Below are positions 6,810 through 17,347 of a DNA stretch of 64,000 nucleotides, piece after piece. The position numbers were made by a program, and so were the translations under genes. The notes below the pieces were generated by a model, which was not told where the DNA came from, did no database searches, and was given only the letters and a program-made list of their open reading frames with translations. Numbering within the stretch: the first letter of the stretch is position 1; every line of letters starts with the position of its first letter. Source of the DNA: JAVJSD01 sp040219575 (GTDB lineage Bacteria; Planctomycetota; Planctomycetia; Pirellulales; Pirellulaceae); assembly GCA_040219575.1 (NCBI GenBank), contig JAVJSD010000097.1:62001-126000 (forward strand), read 5' to 3'.

Positions 6810-9800
6810 TGCAAGTTCCGAAGAGCTCCGCAGGATTGTTGCGGTTGAAGTCCTGGCGACAGTCCGCCGATCGGGAATCCTCGCCGAACGATTCCGCGAA
6901 CGCTCAACCGCTGCGTGCGGAACTGTTCAGCATCGATCAACTCGAACGCCACGCCAAGGCGATTGCGGCGTCTCACCGATTGGCCCCGGGGCGGGCGACC
7001 GACAAACTGCTGCCGCGGCTCGGCGAGAATCAACGTGTGCTGCTGGAGACCTACGACCTGGTGACGGCGGCCGTGGAGCATGATCGCCGTATCGAGCCGG
7101 CCGCGGAATGGCTGCTCGACAACTTCTACCTTGTGGAGGAGCAGATCCCAGCCATCCGGCGGCTGCTGCCGCCTTCCTACAGCCGTGAATTGCCGCGCCT
7201 GGCGAACGGCCCGGCCGCCGGCTTTCCGCGCGTTTACGGCATCGCGCTGGAACTGATCGCCCACGTCGACGGCCGCGTCGACGCCGCCAGCCTCGACGGC
7301 TTCGTCGCCTCGTATCAGTCGGTCGAGCCGCTCGTATTGGGCGAATTATGGGCGCTGCCGTTGATGTTGAGGCTGGCGCTGATCGAGAATCTGCGGCGGG
7401 TCGCCGTGCGGATCGCTGCCGCACGCCGCGACCGCGATCTGGCCGCTGATTGGGCCGCGCGCATGGTCGACATCGTCGAGCAGAAGTCCACGGATCTGAT
7501 CCTGGTGCTGGCCGACATGGCCCGCGCCGACCCGCCCCTCTCCGGCGCGTTTCTCGCGGAGCTGACGCGGCACTTGCAGGGACAGAATCCAAACTTCGCC
7601 TTCGCCAACAGTTGGGTCGAACATCGGCTAGCCGATCAAGGCCTGACGACCGAGCAGCTCGTGCGCGCCGAAGGACAGGCCCAGGCGGCCGACCAGGTTT
7701 CCATCGGCAACAGCATCCACAGCCTGCGGTTTCTCAGCTCCAACGACTGGCGCCTATTCGTCGGCCGACACAGCCTGGTCGAGCAGACGCTGGCAGGGGA
7801 TCCGGCGGGCGTATACGCGGAGATGGATTTCGCCACCCGCGATCGCTACCGACACGCGGTCGAAGCCGTCGCCCGGCGCAGCCGGCTCACCGAGTACGAC
7901 GTGGCCCGCAAGGCGGTGCAACTGGCCGAGGAGCACGCCTGCGAGCAACCCGACGCCCGGGCGTCGCATGTGGGCTACTACCTGGTCGATCGCGGCCGCC
8001 CGGTGCTGGAGCGCAGTGCCGAGATGCGGCGCTCGCCGACGGTGGTGCTGGACAAGCTGCGGCGCAAGTTTCCACTGACGATTTACCTGTCGACCATCGG
8101 GCTGGTGACATTCGCGGCCGCGCTGCTCTTCTTGTACTGGTCGCAACAGCACGGAGCCCCCTGGCCGGCGATCTTGTTGCTGGCCGTGCCGGCGCTGGTC
8201 AGTGCTTCGAACCTGGCGGTGGGGCTCGTCAACTGGCTGGCGACGCAGGTGCTCAGCCCCCAATCGCTGCCGCGGATGGAGTTCCAGCAGGGCATTCCTG
8301 CCGGGCATCGCACGTTGGTGGCGGTGCCCACCATGCTCACGAGCGCCGCAGGCGTCGAGCGCCTGCTGGGTGGGCTTGAAGTGCGGTACCTGGCCAACCG
8401 CGACCGGCGGCTGCACTTCGGCTTGTTGACCGACCTGGTCGACGCCGCGGCGGAAACGCTTCCCGGCGACGCGGAACTGGTGCGTCTGGCGCGCGAGGGG
8501 ATCGAGCGCTTGAACGAGAAATACGCGCACGTTCGCTCCGACATTTTTTTCCTCTTCCATCGCGCGCGGCGCTGGAACGCCCAGGAGGGCGTGTGGATGG
8601 GCCACGAGCGGAAGCGCGGCAAGCTGGCCGATCTGAACGCGATGCTGCGCGGCGCGAACGACCGCTTCGCGGAAGTCGTCGGCCAGACCGCGATCCTGTC
8701 CGGCGTGCGCTACGTGATCACGCTCGACACCGATACCCAGTTGCCGCGCGACTCGGCGCGCCAGATGGCGGGCGCGCTCGCGCATCCGCTCAATCGGCCC
8801 GTCTTCGACGTCCCCTCCGGCCGCGTGGTCGACGGCTACACCATTTTGCAGCCGCGCGTGGGGGTCAGCTTGCCCAGCGCGCAGCGGTCGCGCTTCGTGC
8901 AACTGTATGCGACGGATCCGGGCGTCGATCCGTACACGCGCGTCGTGTCGGACGTCTACCAGGACCTCTTCGCCGAAGGCTCGTTCATCGGCAAGGGGAT
9001 CTACGACGTCGATTCCTTCGAGCAGAGCGGCGGGGATTTTCCCGAAAACGCGATCCTCAGCCACGACTTGATCGAGGGCGCCTATTGCCGTTCGGCCCTG
9101 CTCAGCGACGTGACGCTGTACGAAGAGCATCCTTCGCGCTACGCGGGCGACGTCGCCCGCCGGCACCGCTGGATGCGCGGCGACTGGCAGATCGCCGCCT
9201 GGCTGTTGCCGTGGGTGCGGGGGCGATCGGGCCAGCGCGTGCGCAACCGCATCTCGGCCTTGTCGCGATGGAAGATCTTCGACAACCTGCGGCGCAGCGT
9301 GGCGCCTGTGGCCATGCTGCTCGTGCTGCTCATTTCCTGGTTCGTCTCGCCGACCGTGGCGGGGGCCGCGTTGCTGTTCCTGGCGGTCGTGGTGCTGCTG
9401 CCGACACTGCTGGCGGCCGGCGCGGATCTGCTGCGCAAGCCGGTGGACTTGCCGCTGGTCATGCACGTGCGCGCGACGCTGAAGTCGCTGGGAAGGCCTT
9501 TGGCCCAGAACGCGTTAACGTTCGTATTCTTGCCTTACGAAGCGTACGTCTGCGCCGATGCGATCGCGCGCACCCTGATGCGCATCCTTTGGACCCGGCG
9601 GCGGATGCTCCAGTGGAAGACCGCGAGCGATTCGGAACGAGGCGCCGACGGTCTGCGAAATACGCTTCGCGCGATGGCGGCGGCGCCCGCGTTGGCGGCC
9701 GTGGCGATTGGCGCGCTCGTCTTGTTCCATCGCGAGGCGCTGCTCGTGGCGGGGCCGTTGTGCGCCTCGTGGCTCGCGTCGCCGCTGGTCGCCTGGTGGC

Positions 9801-12800
9801 TCAGCCGGCCGATTCCCAACCGCGCGCCGCGGCTTTCCGGCAGCCAGCAGCGCTTTCTTCAGAACCTGTCGCGCAGAACCTGGCGGTACTTCGAAGAATT
9901 CGTCACGGCCGACGAAAACTGGCTGCCGCCGGACAACGTGCAGCAGAACGCCGGGCTGGCGGTCGCGCCGCGCACCAGTCCGACCAATATCGGCATGGCG
10001 CTGCTCTCCGACCTGGCCGCTTATGACTTCGGCTACTGCTCGGCCGGACGGCTGCTCGACCGCACGCAGCGCACCTTCGAAACGCTGTCGCGCATGGAGC
10101 GGTATCGGGGGCATTTCTTCAACTGGTACGACACGCGGTCGCTCGCGCCGCTGCATCCCCGTTACGTATCGATGGTCGACAGCGGCAACCTGGCGGCGAA
10201 CCTGCTCGTGCTCGCCGCCGGCTGCGAAGAGCTGGCCGAATCGAACGTCTTGCCGCCGCGCACGTTCCGCGGCTTGCGTGATACGCTGCGCGTGTTGCTG
10301 GAAACGGCCCGCGGCGCGGAGGGGCCGCGGGTCGACGCCGACGTGCTCCGTCGCATCGAACGCCGGATCGAGGATCTCGATCGAGCTCCCGCGGGATTGG
10401 CCGCCGCCGCCGAGTGGCTGTCGCGGCTGGCAGCCGACGCCGCGGAACTGGCGGCGGCCGTGGCCGAGGCCGGCGATGCGGAAACCGCCTGGTGGGCCAG
10501 CGCCTACGAGCGGTCCTGCAACGATCACAGAACCGACCTCTTGAACCTTGCGGCGTGGCTCGACTTGCCTCCGCCTCCGGCCGGACTTTGGGAGCTCGAT
10601 ACCGCCGCGCAGAACGAGTGCCTGACCAAGTTGCGCGAGTTGCTCGAGCGGCTCGACGCGCTTGCCACGCTAAGGTATGTCGCGGAAGCGCATGCCAACG
10701 CCCTGCCGCTGTTCGAAGCCGCGCTGCAAGCGGCGCCGGCGGAGGCGCGGAACTGGCTGTCGCAGTGCAGCGGCGCCTTGGCCGCCGCGTCGGAACATGC
10801 CAGCGCGCGGATCCAAGGGTTGGGGCGACTCGCCGCCCAGTGCCGCGAGACGGCCGAGATGGATTTCGGTCTGCTGTACGACTCCGCGCGCGAACTGTTC
10901 GCCATCGGCTACAACGTCAGCGAGGGACGGCTCGATTCGAGCTTTTACGATCTGCTGGCCTCCGAGGCGCGGCTCGGCAGCTATATCGTCGTCGCGCAGG
11001 GCCAGTTCGGCCAGGAGCATTGGTTCGCACTCAGCCGCCTGCTCACGAGCGCCGGCAGTGCGCCGGCCTTGTTGAGTTGGAGCGGCTCGATGTTCGAGTA
11101 CTTGATGCCCCTGCTGGTCATGCCCAACTACGAGCACACGCTGCTCGACCGCACCTATCACGCCGCCGTCCGCCGGCAGATCGAGTATGGCCGCCAACGC
11201 GGCGTGCCGTGGGGCATCTCCGAATCGGGCTACAATACGATCGATCAGCACAAAGCGTATCAATACCGCGCCTTCGGCGTGCCGGGGCTGGGACTGAAAC
11301 GCGGTCTGGCGGAAGACTTAGTGATTGCGCCCTATGCCAGCGTGCTGGCGCTGATGATTGCGCCGGAGGCGGCCTGCCGCAACCTGGAACGACTGGCGGC
11401 CGACGGACAATTGGGCGCATACGGCCTCTTTGAAGCGGTCGATTACACCCCATCGCGCCTGCCGCCGGGCGCCGATCGCGTCACCGTGCGGCAGTTCATG
11501 GCGCATCACGAAGGCATGAGCCTGCTGTCGCTGGCGTACGTGCTGCTCGGCAAGCCCATGCAAAGCCGCTTCATGGCCGATCCCATGCTGCGGTCAGCCG
11601 ATCTTCTGCTGCAAGAACGGATCCCCAAGGCGATCGCGCCGGTCTTCCCGCACGCCAGCGAAGCGGGCGCCACGCGGCTCGCCTCGGGCGAAGAAACCGG
11701 CACCATGCGCGTGTTCACCAATCCCCGCAGCCCGGCCGTGGAAGTCCATCTGCTCTCCAACGGCCGCTACCATGCGGCCGTGACGAGCGCCGGCGGAGGA
11801 TACAGTCGCTGGCGCGACCTGGCCGTGACGCGCTGGCGCGAAGATCCGACTTGCGATGGTTACGGCAGCTTCTGCTATTTGCGCGACGTCGACACCGGCG
11901 AATTGTGGTCCAACGCCTGGCAGCCCACCGCCAAACCCGCCCAGAACTACGAAGCCATTTTCACCCAATCGCGGGCCGAGTTCCGCCGCACCGACGACCA
12001 GATCGAGACGTACACCCAAATCAGCGTTTCGCCGGAGGACGACGTCGAGCTGCGCCGTGTGACGCTGACGAACCGCTCGGAGACGCCGCGCACGATCGAG
12101 GTCACCAGTTATGCCGAGGTCGTGCTCGCGACGCAGGCTCAGGACGAATCGCACCCGGCCTTCAGCAATCTGTTCGTGCAAACCGAACTGGTCCACAGCC
12201 GCCAGGCGATCTATTGCACGCGCCGCCCGCGCTCGGCCGAAGAGCGGCCTCCCTGGATGATGCACATGATGGCCGTGCGGGGCGACGCGCTGGGCGAGCC
12301 GTCGTACGAGACCGATCGCCTCCGATTCGTAGGCCGGCAACGGACGCTCGCATCGCCTGCCGCGTTCGACGGCCTCGCGCCGCTTTCCAACACCGCAGGG
12401 CCCGTCCTCGATCCAGTCGTTTCTATTCGCCAAGTCGTGCGGCTGGAGCCGAATCAAGCCGTGCAGATCGACATCGTCACCGGCGTGGCCGAATCGCGCG
12501 CCGGAGTCGAAGTACTGACCGAGAAGTATCACGATCCTAGCCTGGCCGATCGCGTTTTCGACCTCGCCTGGACGCACTGCCAAATTCTGCTGCAGCAGCT
12601 CGGCGCCTCCGAGTCCGACGCGCAGATCTATGGCCGCCTGGCGGGCTCGATCATCTACGCCTCGGCCCTGCGCCGCGCCAAAGCGAGCATTCTCGCTCGC
12701 AATCGGCAGGGCCAATCGGGGCTCTGGGGTTACGGCATCTCGGGCGACCTGCCCATCGTCTTGGTGCGGATTCGCGACCACCAGCGCATCGCACTGGTGC

Positions 12801-15628
12801 GGCAGACGGTGCAGGCGCACGCCTACTGGCGATTGAAGGGGCTGGCCGTCGATCTCGTGATCTGGAACGAAGACGATTCCGTCTATCGGCAGACGTTGCA
12901 GGAGTCCATCGTCGATCTCGTCGCCGCCAGCCCCGAGGCGCCGCACGTCGACCGGCCCGGCGGCGTGTTTATCCACCGCGGCGAGCAAATGTCGAACGAG
13001 GATCGTGAGTTGCTGCAGACCGTGGCGCGGATCGTGCTGCTCGATGACGGCGGATCGCTGGCCGAACAGACCGAACGCCGCGGACGGACCGAGCCCTCGA
13101 TCCCGCTCCTGAAGCCGCTCCGGCGACGGCCTGGTCCGCCGGTCCCCTACGAACCGCCGCGGCGCGACCTGGCGTTCTTCAATGGCCTGGGCGGCTTCAG
13201 CCACGACGGGCGCGAGTACGTCACGATCCTGGCCGCCGGACAGACGACCCCCGCACCCTGGGTGAACGTGATCGCCAATCCGCAATTCGGCACCGTCGTC
13301 TCGGAAGGAGGCAACGCCTACACCTGGGCGGAAAACAGCCACGAGTTCCGGCTCACGCCCTGGCACAACGATCCCGTCTCCGACACCGGCGGCGAAGCCA
13401 TCTACCTGCGGGATGAAGAATCAGGGCAGTTCTGGTCCCCTTCGCCCCTGCCGGCGCGCGGGAAAAACACCTACATCGTGCGACACGGCTTTGGCTACAG
13501 CATATTCGACTATACCGAAGACGGACTGACCACGGAATTATGCGTCTATGTCGCCGTCGACGCGGCCGTGAAGTTCTACAAGCTCAAGATCGCCAACCGC
13601 TCGGGGCGACCGCGGCAGTTGTCGGTCACCGGCTATTGGGAATGGGTGCTTGGGGATGCGCGGAGCAAATCGCTGCTGCACGTGGTGACGGAAACCGATC
13701 CGGCCAGCGGAGCGATCCTCGCCCGCAACGTGTACAACCCTGAATTCGGCGACCGCGTAGCGTTTGTCAATTGCAGCGAACACCTCCGCACAGTGACCGG
13801 CGACCGCGCCGAATTCCTCGGCCGCAACGGCCGACCGGACGATCCTGCCGGCTTGCGGCGCGTGCGGCTCTCTGGCCGCGTGGGCGCCGGATACGATCCG
13901 TGCGCCGCCATGCAAGCTCCGCTGACGATCGACGACGGGCAAGAGCGGACCATCACCTTCACCCTCGGCGCCGCCCGCTCCGCGGCGGAGGCCAAGAACC
14001 TCGCGCAGCGATTCCGCAGCGTCGACAGCGCTCACCGCGCGATCGAGGGCGTCTGGGATTACTGGAGCAAAGCGCTGGGCGTGGTGTACCTCGAAACACC
14101 CGACGCGTCGGTCAATTTCCTGGCCAACGGCTGGCTCGTTTACCAGACGCTGGCCTGCCGCATGTGGGCCCGCTCCGGGTTCTACCAGTCGGGCGGCGCC
14201 TTCGGCTTCCGCGACCAACTGCAAGACGCGATGGCCCTGGTGCACGCCCAGCCGCAGTTGTTCCGCGAACACCTGCTCCGCGCTGCGACGCGGCAGTTTC
14301 GCGAGGGAGACGTGCAGCATTGGTGGCATCCGCCCACGGGGCGCGGCGTGCGGACGCATTTCTCCGACGACTATCTGTGGCTCCCCTTGGCGATTTGCCG
14401 CTATGTCAGCGTCACGGGGGATACCGGCGTACTGGATGAACGCATTCCCTTTCTGACATCCCGCCTCCTGCGCGACGACGAAGAATCCAACTACGACTTG
14501 CCGCAAGTCTCCGACGACGCCGGCACGCTCTACGAACACGGCCGCCGCGCCATCGATCACGGCTTGCGATTCGGCGAACACGGCCTTCCGCTGATAGGCT
14601 GCGGCGACTGGAACGACGGCATGAACCTCGTCGGCCGGGACGGCCGCGGCGAGAGTGTGTGGCTGGCGTTCTTCCTGGTTCACGTGCTCGAGCAGTTCGC
14701 CGTCCTGGCGCGGCATCGCGACGATGCGGCGCTCGCCGATCGCTACACGGTCGAAGTCGGCCGGCTGCGCGAAAACATCGACAAGCACGCCTGGGACGGC
14801 CAATGGTATCGCCGCGCCTACTTCGACGACGGCACGCCGCTCGGCTCGGCCGAAAACGAAGAGTGTCAGATCGACGCCGTCTCGCAAAGCTGGTCGGTGC
14901 TGTCCGGCGCGGGTACGCCCGAGCGACGGCGTATGGCGCTGGACAGCGTCGATCGCCGCCTGGTCCGCCGCGACGCCCGATTGATCCTGCTGCTCGATCC
15001 GCCGTTCGACAAGTCGGACCTCGACCCAGGCTACATCAAGGGCTACGTCCCCGGCGTGCGCGAGAACGGCGGCCAATACACGCACAGCGCCATTTGGACC
15101 GTCATGGCGGCGGCCGCGCTGGGAGACGCCGAGCGGGCGTGGGAATGGTTCTCGCTGATCAACCCCATTTCGCACGGCGCCGCGGCGGCCGACATCTCCA
15201 CCTACCGCGTCGAACCGTACGTGGCGGCGGCCGACGTTTACGGAGTCGCCCCGCACGCCGGCCGCGGCGGCTGGACGTGGTACACTGGATCCGCCGGCTG
15301 GATGTACCGCCTGATTATCGAGTCGCTGCTGGGCCTGCAACTGCAGGTCGACAAGCTCCGCTTTACGCCCTGCCTGCCGCGGGAATGGACCAACTTCCAA
15401 ATCCACTATCGCTATCGCGAGACCTTCTACCACATCACCATTCGCAACCTCGGTGCGGGCGACAAGCTTTGCCGCCTGACGCTGGACGGCGAGGAGTTGT
15501 CGTCCGACTTCGTGACGCTCGTCGACGATCGCCTCGACCACCAGCTCGAGGTCGAATTGCACTCACGCGAGAGCGCACAACGGCAACATGCGCCGCCCGA
15601 AGAGACGAAGCACCCGGACAAGAGGTAA
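6809..15628 (+). CDS. ndvB: Cyclic beta-1,2-glucan synthase (GT84 + GH94)
   Basis: At 2,939 residues this equals the full length of NdvB/ChvB/Cgs (about 2,800-2,900). The order is: N-terminal region; membrane helix at about 422-445; a processive family-84-type glycosyltransferase with TLDTDTQ (about 638) and RRHRWMRGDWQ (about 785); membrane segments at about 830-870 and 955-1000; a glycoamylase-like domain with SESGYNTIDQHKAYQ (about 1470) and MAHHEGMS; then two beta-sandwich/linker blocks and the GH94 (alpha/alpha)6 phosphorylase domain with GCGDWNDGMN (about 2598-2607), which holds the catalytic acid region. The protein would make protein-primed beta-1,2-glucan from UDP-glucose, adjust its length and cyclise it. 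The start is GTG with AAAGGAG 8 bases upstream. No NdvA-type ABC exporter gene follows within the window. Confidence 0.93.
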   Translation: MQVPKSSAGLLRLKSWRQSADRESSPNDSANAQPLRAELFSIDQLERHAKAIAASHRLAPGRATDKLLPRLGENQRVLLETYDLVTAAVEHDRRIEPAAEWLLDNFYLVEEQIPAIRRLLPPSYSRELPRLANGPAAGFPRVYGIALELIAHVDGRVDAASLDGFVASYQSVEPLVLGELWALPLMLRLALIENLRRVAVRIAAARRDRDLAADWAARMVDIVEQKSTDLILVLADMARADPPLSGAFLAELTRHLQGQNPNFAFANSWVEHRLADQGLTTEQLVRAEGQAQAADQVSIGNSIHSLRFLSSNDWRLFVGRHSLVEQTLAGDPAGVYAEMDFATRDRYRHAVEAVARRSRLTEYDVARKAVQLAEEHACEQPDARASHVGYYLVDRGRPVLERSAEMRRSPTVVLDKLRRKFPLTIYLSTIGLVTFAAALLFLYWSQQHGAPWPAILLLAVPALVSASNLAVGLVNWLATQVLSPQSLPRMEFQQGIPAGHRTLVAVPTMLTSAAGVERLLGGLEVRYLANRDRRLHFGLLTDLVDAAAETLPGDAELVRLAREGIERLNEKYAHVRSDIFFLFHRARRWNAQEGVWMGHERKRGKLADLNAMLRGANDRFAEVVGQTAILSGVRYVITLDTDTQLPRDSARQMAGALAHPLNRPVFDVPSGRVVDGYTILQPRVGVSLPSAQRSRFVQLYATDPGVDPYTRVVSDVYQDLFAEGSFIGKGIYDVDSFEQSGGDFPENAILSHDLIEGAYCRSALLSDVTLYEEHPSRYAGDVARRHRWMRGDWQIAAWLLPWVRGRSGQRVRNRISALSRWKIFDNLRRSVAPVAMLLVLLISWFVSPTVAGAALLFLAVVVLLPTLLAAGADLLRKPVDLPLVMHVRATLKSLGRPLAQNALTFVFLPYEAYVCADAIARTLMRILWTRRRMLQWKTASDSERGADGLRNTLRAMAAAPALAAVAIGALVLFHREALLVAGPLCASWLASPLVAWWLSRPIPNRAPRLSGSQQRFLQNLSRRTWRYFEEFVTADENWLPPDNVQQNAGLAVAPRTSPTNIGMALLSDLAAYDFGYCSAGRLLDRTQRTFETLSRMERYRGHFFNWYDTRSLAPLHPRYVSMVDSGNLAANLLVLAAGCEELAESNVLPPRTFRGLRDTLRVLLETARGAEGPRVDADVLRRIERRIEDLDRAPAGLAAAAEWLSRLAADAAELAAAVAEAGDAETAWWASAYERSCNDHRTDLLNLAAWLDLPPPPAGLWELDTAAQNECLTKLRELLERLDALATLRYVAEAHANALPLFEAALQAAPAEARNWLSQCSGALAAASEHASARIQGLGRLAAQCRETAEMDFGLLYDSARELFAIGYNVSEGRLDSSFYDLLASEARLGSYIVVAQGQFGQEHWFALSRLLTSAGSAPALLSWSGSMFEYLMPLLVMPNYEHTLLDRTYHAAVRRQIEYGRQRGVPWGISESGYNTIDQHKAYQYRAFGVPGLGLKRGLAEDLVIAPYASVLALMIAPEAACRNLERLAADGQLGAYGLFEAVDYTPSRLPPGADRVTVRQFMAHHEGMSLLSLAYVLLGKPMQSRFMADPMLRSADLLLQERIPKAIAPVFPHASEAGATRLASGEETGTMRVFTNPRSPAVEVHLLSNGRYHAAVTSAGGGYSRWRDLAVTRWREDPTCDGYGSFCYLRDVDTGELWSNAWQPTAKPAQNYEAIFTQSRAEFRRTDDQIETYTQISVSPEDDVELRRVTLTNRSETPRTIEVTSYAEVVLATQAQDESHPAFSNLFVQTELVHSRQAIYCTRRPRSAEERPPWMMHMMAVRGDALGEPSYETDRLRFVGRQRTLASPAAFDGLAPLSNTAGPVLDPVVSIRQVVRLEPNQAVQIDIVTGVAESRAGVEVLTEKYHDPSLADRVFDLAWTHCQILLQQLGASESDAQIYGRLAGSIIYASALRRAKASILARNRQGQSGLWGYGISGDLPIVLVRIRDHQRIALVRQTVQAHAYWRLKGLAVDLVIWNEDDSVYRQTLQESIVDLVAASPEAPHVDRPGGVFIHRGEQMSNEDRELLQTVARIVLLDDGGSLAEQTERRGRTEPSIPLLKPLRRRPGPPVPYEPPRRDLAFFNGLGGFSHDGREYVTILAAGQTTPAPWVNVIANPQFGTVVSEGGNAYTWAENSHEFRLTPWHNDPVSDTGGEAIYLRDEESGQFWSPSPLPARGKNTYIVRHGFGYSIFDYTEDGLTTELCVYVAVDAAVKFYKLKIANRSGRPRQLSVTGYWEWVLGDARSKSLLHVVTETDPASGAILARNVYNPEFGDRVAFVNCSEHLRTVTGDRAEFLGRNGRPDDPAGLRRVRLSGRVGAGYDPCAAMQAPLTIDDGQERTITFTLGAARSAAEAKNLAQRFRSVDSAHRAIEGVWDYWSKALGVVYLETPDASVNFLANGWLVYQTLACRMWARSGFYQSGGAFGFRDQLQDAMALVHAQPQLFREHLLRAATRQFREGDVQHWWHPPTGRGVRTHFSDDYLWLPLAICRYVSVTGDTGVLDERIPFLTSRLLRDDEESNYDLPQVSDDAGTLYEHGRRAIDHGLRFGEHGLPLIGCGDWNDGMNLVGRDGRGESVWLAFFLVHVLEQFAVLARHRDDAALADRYTVEVGRLRENIDKHAWDGQWYRRAYFDDGTPLGSAENEECQIDAVSQSWSVLSGAGTPERRRMALDSVDRRLVRRDARLILLLDPPFDKSDLDPGYIKGYVPGVRENGGQYTHSAIWTVMAAAALGDAERAWEWFSLINPISHGAAAADISTYRVEPYVAAADVYGVAPHAGRGGWTWYTGSAGWMYRLIIESLLGLQLQVDKLRFTPCLPREWTNFQIHYRYRETFYHITIRNLGAGDKLCRLTLDGEELSSDFVTLVDDRLDHQLEVELHSRESAQRQHAPPEETKHPDKR

Positions 15629-15847
15629 GCTCCGGCGCGCGCGTTCCGGTTTGGTTGTTCAAAGATCCCCGACACCTGCGCGCCGCGTGGTTGATTCAGC
15701 AAATTATCCTCGAACGTCGTTGGTGACGCGACGATTGTGCGCGTCGGAATCCTCCTTCGCCCGCACCACGGACTCGACGCGAGCAAGTACGCCGCGGCCC
15801 GCGAGGATCTGCCATGAGGCAAGTGCCGGCGGCGTTGGAGCCCGTCA

Positions 15848-16892
15848 ATGTCGATCACCCTCCAGTCCGCTGTCCGGAAATACGTCCGTTCCCGCAACTC
15901 GGCCCCTGGCACGCAGGCTGAGTATCGAACGACGCTTGCAAAATGGAAATCCTGGGGCGGCGGAGTACCGATCGAGCGGCTCGGTCGGAAAGAGATCCGG
16001 GAGTTCCTCGATTGGGTTTACGAGCGAGCAGTTGCTGACGACGGGACGAACCCGGGGCGCACTGCAAACAAGGCGAGAGAACATCTGCGGGCGGTCGTTT
16101 CTTGGGCCTGGGAGCAAGACCTGATTGACTCGCTACCACGGTTTCCCAAGCCGCGACCGCAAAGAGACGTGGCGGGACGGCATTATCTAACCAAGGCCGA
16201 GATCAATGCCTTGTACTTCGCCGCTCACAAGATGAAGCGTCCACGAGGCTGGAACCGTGCATTCTCGGTTGGTCGCTACTGGCGCGCAGCGCTCGTCCTG
16301 TTCTTCAACTACGGCGTCGACACTGGCACGATTTGGAGATCCTCGCCGGAGCACGAACCGATCCTTTGGCGGCATGTCTCGTGGGATCGCCAATCGCCCG
16401 ACGGTTGAGCCACGGTGCAGTCACCGTGGGGGGTGGCTGTACTATCGGCGTGTGAAGACGAAAAAGGCTTTCTATCGGCCGATGAACCGTGTCGTTCACG
16501 CTCATCTGAGGAGCATCGCGACAGAGAATCGGCAGCCCGACGATCCGGTGTTCCTTGGCGGAGGATCGCGGCCAAACAGCCGCTTTCAGGAACTCTGCAA
16601 TCTTGCGGGCATCAAGCCCCGGAAGAACATCGAGACCGGCGAGGACGAGTCCTGGGAACTCAAGGATCTCCGCAAGACTTGCGCGACGTACTATGACGCA
16701 CACGTCCCCGAGTCGTCGGTCGAGATCCTCGGCCACTCCGTGAGCGGCATCACCTACCGCCACTACGCCCATCGTGCCCCATTGGCATTCAAGACAATTA
16801 TGACGCTGCCGCAGCCATCGGCGTTCTCCGCGCTGCTTCGAGGCTTCGACGACCACTGTCCGTGCTGCCGACGCCCATCCGCCGAAGCGTAG
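15848..16892 (+). pseudogene. Tyrosine recombinase (phage-type integrase), disrupted
   Basis: Two frames together encode one integrase. The first (from the ATG at 15848) has a SAM-like core-binding domain (KYVRSRNSAPGTQAEYRTTL to about residue 95) and the start of the catalytic domain, and ends at TGA 16406-16408. The second frame continues with GWLYYRRVKTKKAFYRPMNR, then LKDLRKTCATYYD, SSVEILGHSVSGITYRHYAH: the catalytic Arg, the LGH box and the Tyr nucleophile region. The switch needs a net shift near 16400-16434; an extra G in the G6 run at 16428-16433 plus the TGA would explain it. The tRNA-Ser gene lies 456 bases away, so this is the likely remnant of an island integrase. Confidence 0.75.
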
Positions 16893-17290
16893 GTTTGAGT
16901 AACATGCACAACCCGCTAGTTCGGCGGCTGGCGCGCTTCGGTCCGACACCTGGGGGCAGATTGCGTGCAGTGCCTGCGCGCGTCGGTGAAATCGACCGAG
17001 GGCAATAGACGCGATTGCCAATATCCCGTGGTGGAGGCGACCGGGTTGCGTACTCAGCTTCGGGGGCAAGTCTTACGAAGTCCAAAGTCTAACCGTCTGG
17101 AGTACTCGGATGCATCCGGCCGACGTTGCGTAGTTGGATAGTTGTTTCCCTTTACCCTGGCGTCCGCGATGGCCGGCAGGCAGGTGAGAATTTGGGGAAG
17201 GAGACAGATGTTGGAGTGAGCAGGCCGTGGAGGGCCAAAAACGGCCCCGTTTGTCCCAGTATTTGTCCCAGTGACTGGGACAAACGCGAA
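16893..17290. other. Non-coding stretch between integrase remnant and tRNA-Ser
   Basis: No gene is convincing here. The notable content is at its right end: TTTGTCCCAGT occurs as a direct repeat (17250-17260 and 17262-17272), and the second copy faces its reverse complement (17274-17284) across one base. This could be an attachment or recombinase/excisionase binding site, given the neighbours. Confidence 0.45.
17250..17284. repeat. Direct plus inverted repeat of an 11-base motif
   Basis: TTTGTCCCAGT is present twice in tandem, one base apart, and then once inverted. It lies between the broken integrase and the tRNA-Ser gene. A protein-binding site linked to site-specific recombination is an inference from position only. 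Confidence 0.5.
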
Positions 17291-17335
17291 ACGCCCTCCG
17301 CAACCAGTTACCAGGCAACGAGTTGCGGAGGGCGT
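17291..17335 (-). terminator. Strong hairpin downstream of tRNA-Ser
   Basis: A perfect 14-base stem (ACGCCCTCCGCAAC with its complement at 17322-17335) encloses a 17-base loop. Read on the minus strand it begins 12 bases after the tRNA and is followed by TTTCG then GTTTG, a weak U-tract. This fits an intrinsic terminator of the tRNA gene. The loop region resembles the tRNA variable arm (see findings). Confidence 0.6.
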
Positions 17336-17347
17336 CAAAAAATGTAG

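Noticed and set aside
13538..15562. A 674-codon minus-strand frame within the glucan synthase gene
   Set aside because: The plus-strand frame has conserved GH94 motifs across the whole region; the antisense product is low-complexity and unlike any family.
17250..17335. Possible CRISPR-like repeat cluster
   Set aside because: Only one motif repeated twice directly and once inverted, with no spacers of even length and no cas gene.
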